Source: Lachnospiraceae bacterium UBA7205 (GTDB lineage Bacteria; Bacillota; Clostridia; Lachnospirales; Lachnospiraceae). Taken from it: a stretch of 64,000 nt of DNA. The notes beneath the pieces are model-generated. The model made no database searches. It was not told the DNA's origin and was given only the letters and a program-made list of their open reading frames with translations. The position numbers were made by a program, and so were the translations under genes. The stretch lies in assembly GCA_002490665.1 (NCBI GenBank), contig DKUL01000056.1, positions 1-64,000 of the forward strand. Direction: 5' to 3'. Position 1 is the first letter of the stretch; each line of letters opens with the position of its first letter. Positions 63,551-64,000 of this stretch are shown piece by piece.

Positions 63551-64000
63551 CTAACCCATTATTACCGTAACCTGATGTTCGGAACCCTTTTCCTGAACAC
63601 TGATTTTTTCAACTTTTTTGCCGTCCAGTAAAATCTCTTTTACCCCTTTCATAACCCCCGAAGGATTTTTTACGGAAATATGATAGACGGCTCCCCGCCA
63701 CTGCCGCATAACCTGGAAATTTTCCCAGTCCTTCGGAATGCAGGGGTCGATTTCAAGAAAGTCCATCTGCGGTTTCACCCCGAGTATGTATCTGGTGGCG
63801 GCAAAATACGCCCAGCCCCCGGAACCTGTCATAAAGGGATGTCTTGCCCTGCCAAATGCCGTGTGGTCTTTTCCCATAATAAACTGGCAGTAAGAGTAAG
63901 GCTCCGCTTCCCGAATCTCAATCCTGTCATTCTGATAATAAGGGCACAATGCATCATAAAACTTCATGGCCCTGTCTCCCCTGCCAAGCTTGCATTCCGC
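63551..64000 (-). CDS. GH94 phosphorylase, C-terminal part (runs off window)
   Basis: The frame is open to the edge (AECKLGRGDRAMKFYDALCP upstream of an internal Met at 63967). Hallmarks of GH94 C-termini: REAEPYSYCQFIMG, RHPFMTGSGGWAYFAATRYILGV, DFLEIDPCIPKDW and QWRGAVYHISVKNP. GH94 includes cellobiose, chitobiose and cellodextrin phosphorylases. The EPYSYCQ sequence and the nag genes nearby favour N,N'-diacetylchitobiose phosphorylase, but the substrate-defining part is outside the window. Confidence 0.85.
   Translation of the reverse strand, partial: AECKLGRGDRAMKFYDALCPYYQNDRIEIREAEPYSYCQFIMGKDHTAFGRARHPFMTGSGGWAYFAATRYILGVKPQMDFLEIDPCIPKDWENFQVMRQWRGAVYHISVKNPSGVMKGVKEILLDGKKVEKISVQEKGSEHQVTVIMG

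Overview
The window looks like chromosome of a gut-type Lachnospiraceae (Clostridia, Bacillota). The basis is the family mix: a giant secreted amylase-pullulanase with FIVAR and Ig-like repeats, a TnpV transposon remnant, CUT1 sugar ABC genes under a YesM/YesN-type two-component system, a BcrAB-type transporter with its own two-component system, tandem bacteriohemerythrin, and strong AGGAGG-like ribosome binding sites. No rRNA or taxonomic marker allows a species call.

Layout. 1-0.5 kb: broken tnpV remnant and a hairpin repeat. 0.5-6.5 kb: peptide/drug export or immunity locus (ABC exporter, OmpR-type regulator, sensor kinase, ABC ATPase and permease). 6.5-7.7 kb: ECF sigma factor with its putative anti-sigma partner. 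7.8-9.9 kb: ABC-F protein and two small proteins. 10-18.1 kb: glgB, a 1361-residue TPR / Tyr-Glu repeat / degenerate AAA protein, rsmA and tatD. 18.2-20.9 kb: tRNA-Lys(CTT) carrying a decayed integrative element (truncated tyrosine recombinase, duplicated tRNA 3' end), followed by a cluster of par/Fst-like type I toxin-antitoxin units, one apparently intact and several decayed. 20.9-24.5 kb: MATE pump, double hemerythrin, CPBP membrane protein. 24.5-30.2 kb: leftward run with an ABC exporter, two unknown proteins, MgtC-like protein, dtd, a HAD hydrolase and a UDP-sugar pyrophosphorylase. 30.5-31.5 kb: CheC-like and CheY-like pair. 31.6-41 kb: amylase-pullulanase, split by one in-frame TGA. 41.7-50 kb: an AT-rich defence-like island (SF1 helicase, three-Cys SPL-like protein with TcmP, DUF1016 nuclease flanked by palindromes, DUF2971, and a DUF262-HNH gene split by a TGA). 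50-53.7 kb: GNAT, small membrane protein, an unknown protein and cardiolipin synthase. 53.9-64 kb: amino-sugar catabolism (nagB, nagA, two-component regulator, CUT1 importer, phosphohexomutase and the end of a GH94 phosphorylase).

The right end can be read as one pathway. The importer brings in an oligosaccharide under YesM/YesN-type control, and a GH94 phosphorylase (chitobiose phosphorylase is the attractive option) splits it to GlcNAc-1-P. The mutase converts this to the 6-phosphate, NagA deacetylates it, and NagB feeds fructose-6-P to glycolysis. The amylase-pullulanase and GlgB serve alpha-glucan metabolism.

Two signals stand out as possibly undescribed. First, a dispersed double-hairpin repeat (about ten copies or fragments) whose stem sequences differ between copies while pairing is kept; it sits at gene ends, supplies stop codons for two genes, and forms the edge of the broken integrase. 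Second, the type I toxin-antitoxin cluster, in which an antisense RNA shares the toxin terminator and also carries a second copy of the toxin translation-start sequence. Three genes carry single in-frame stop codons (TAG, TGA, TGA) in otherwise continuous frames.
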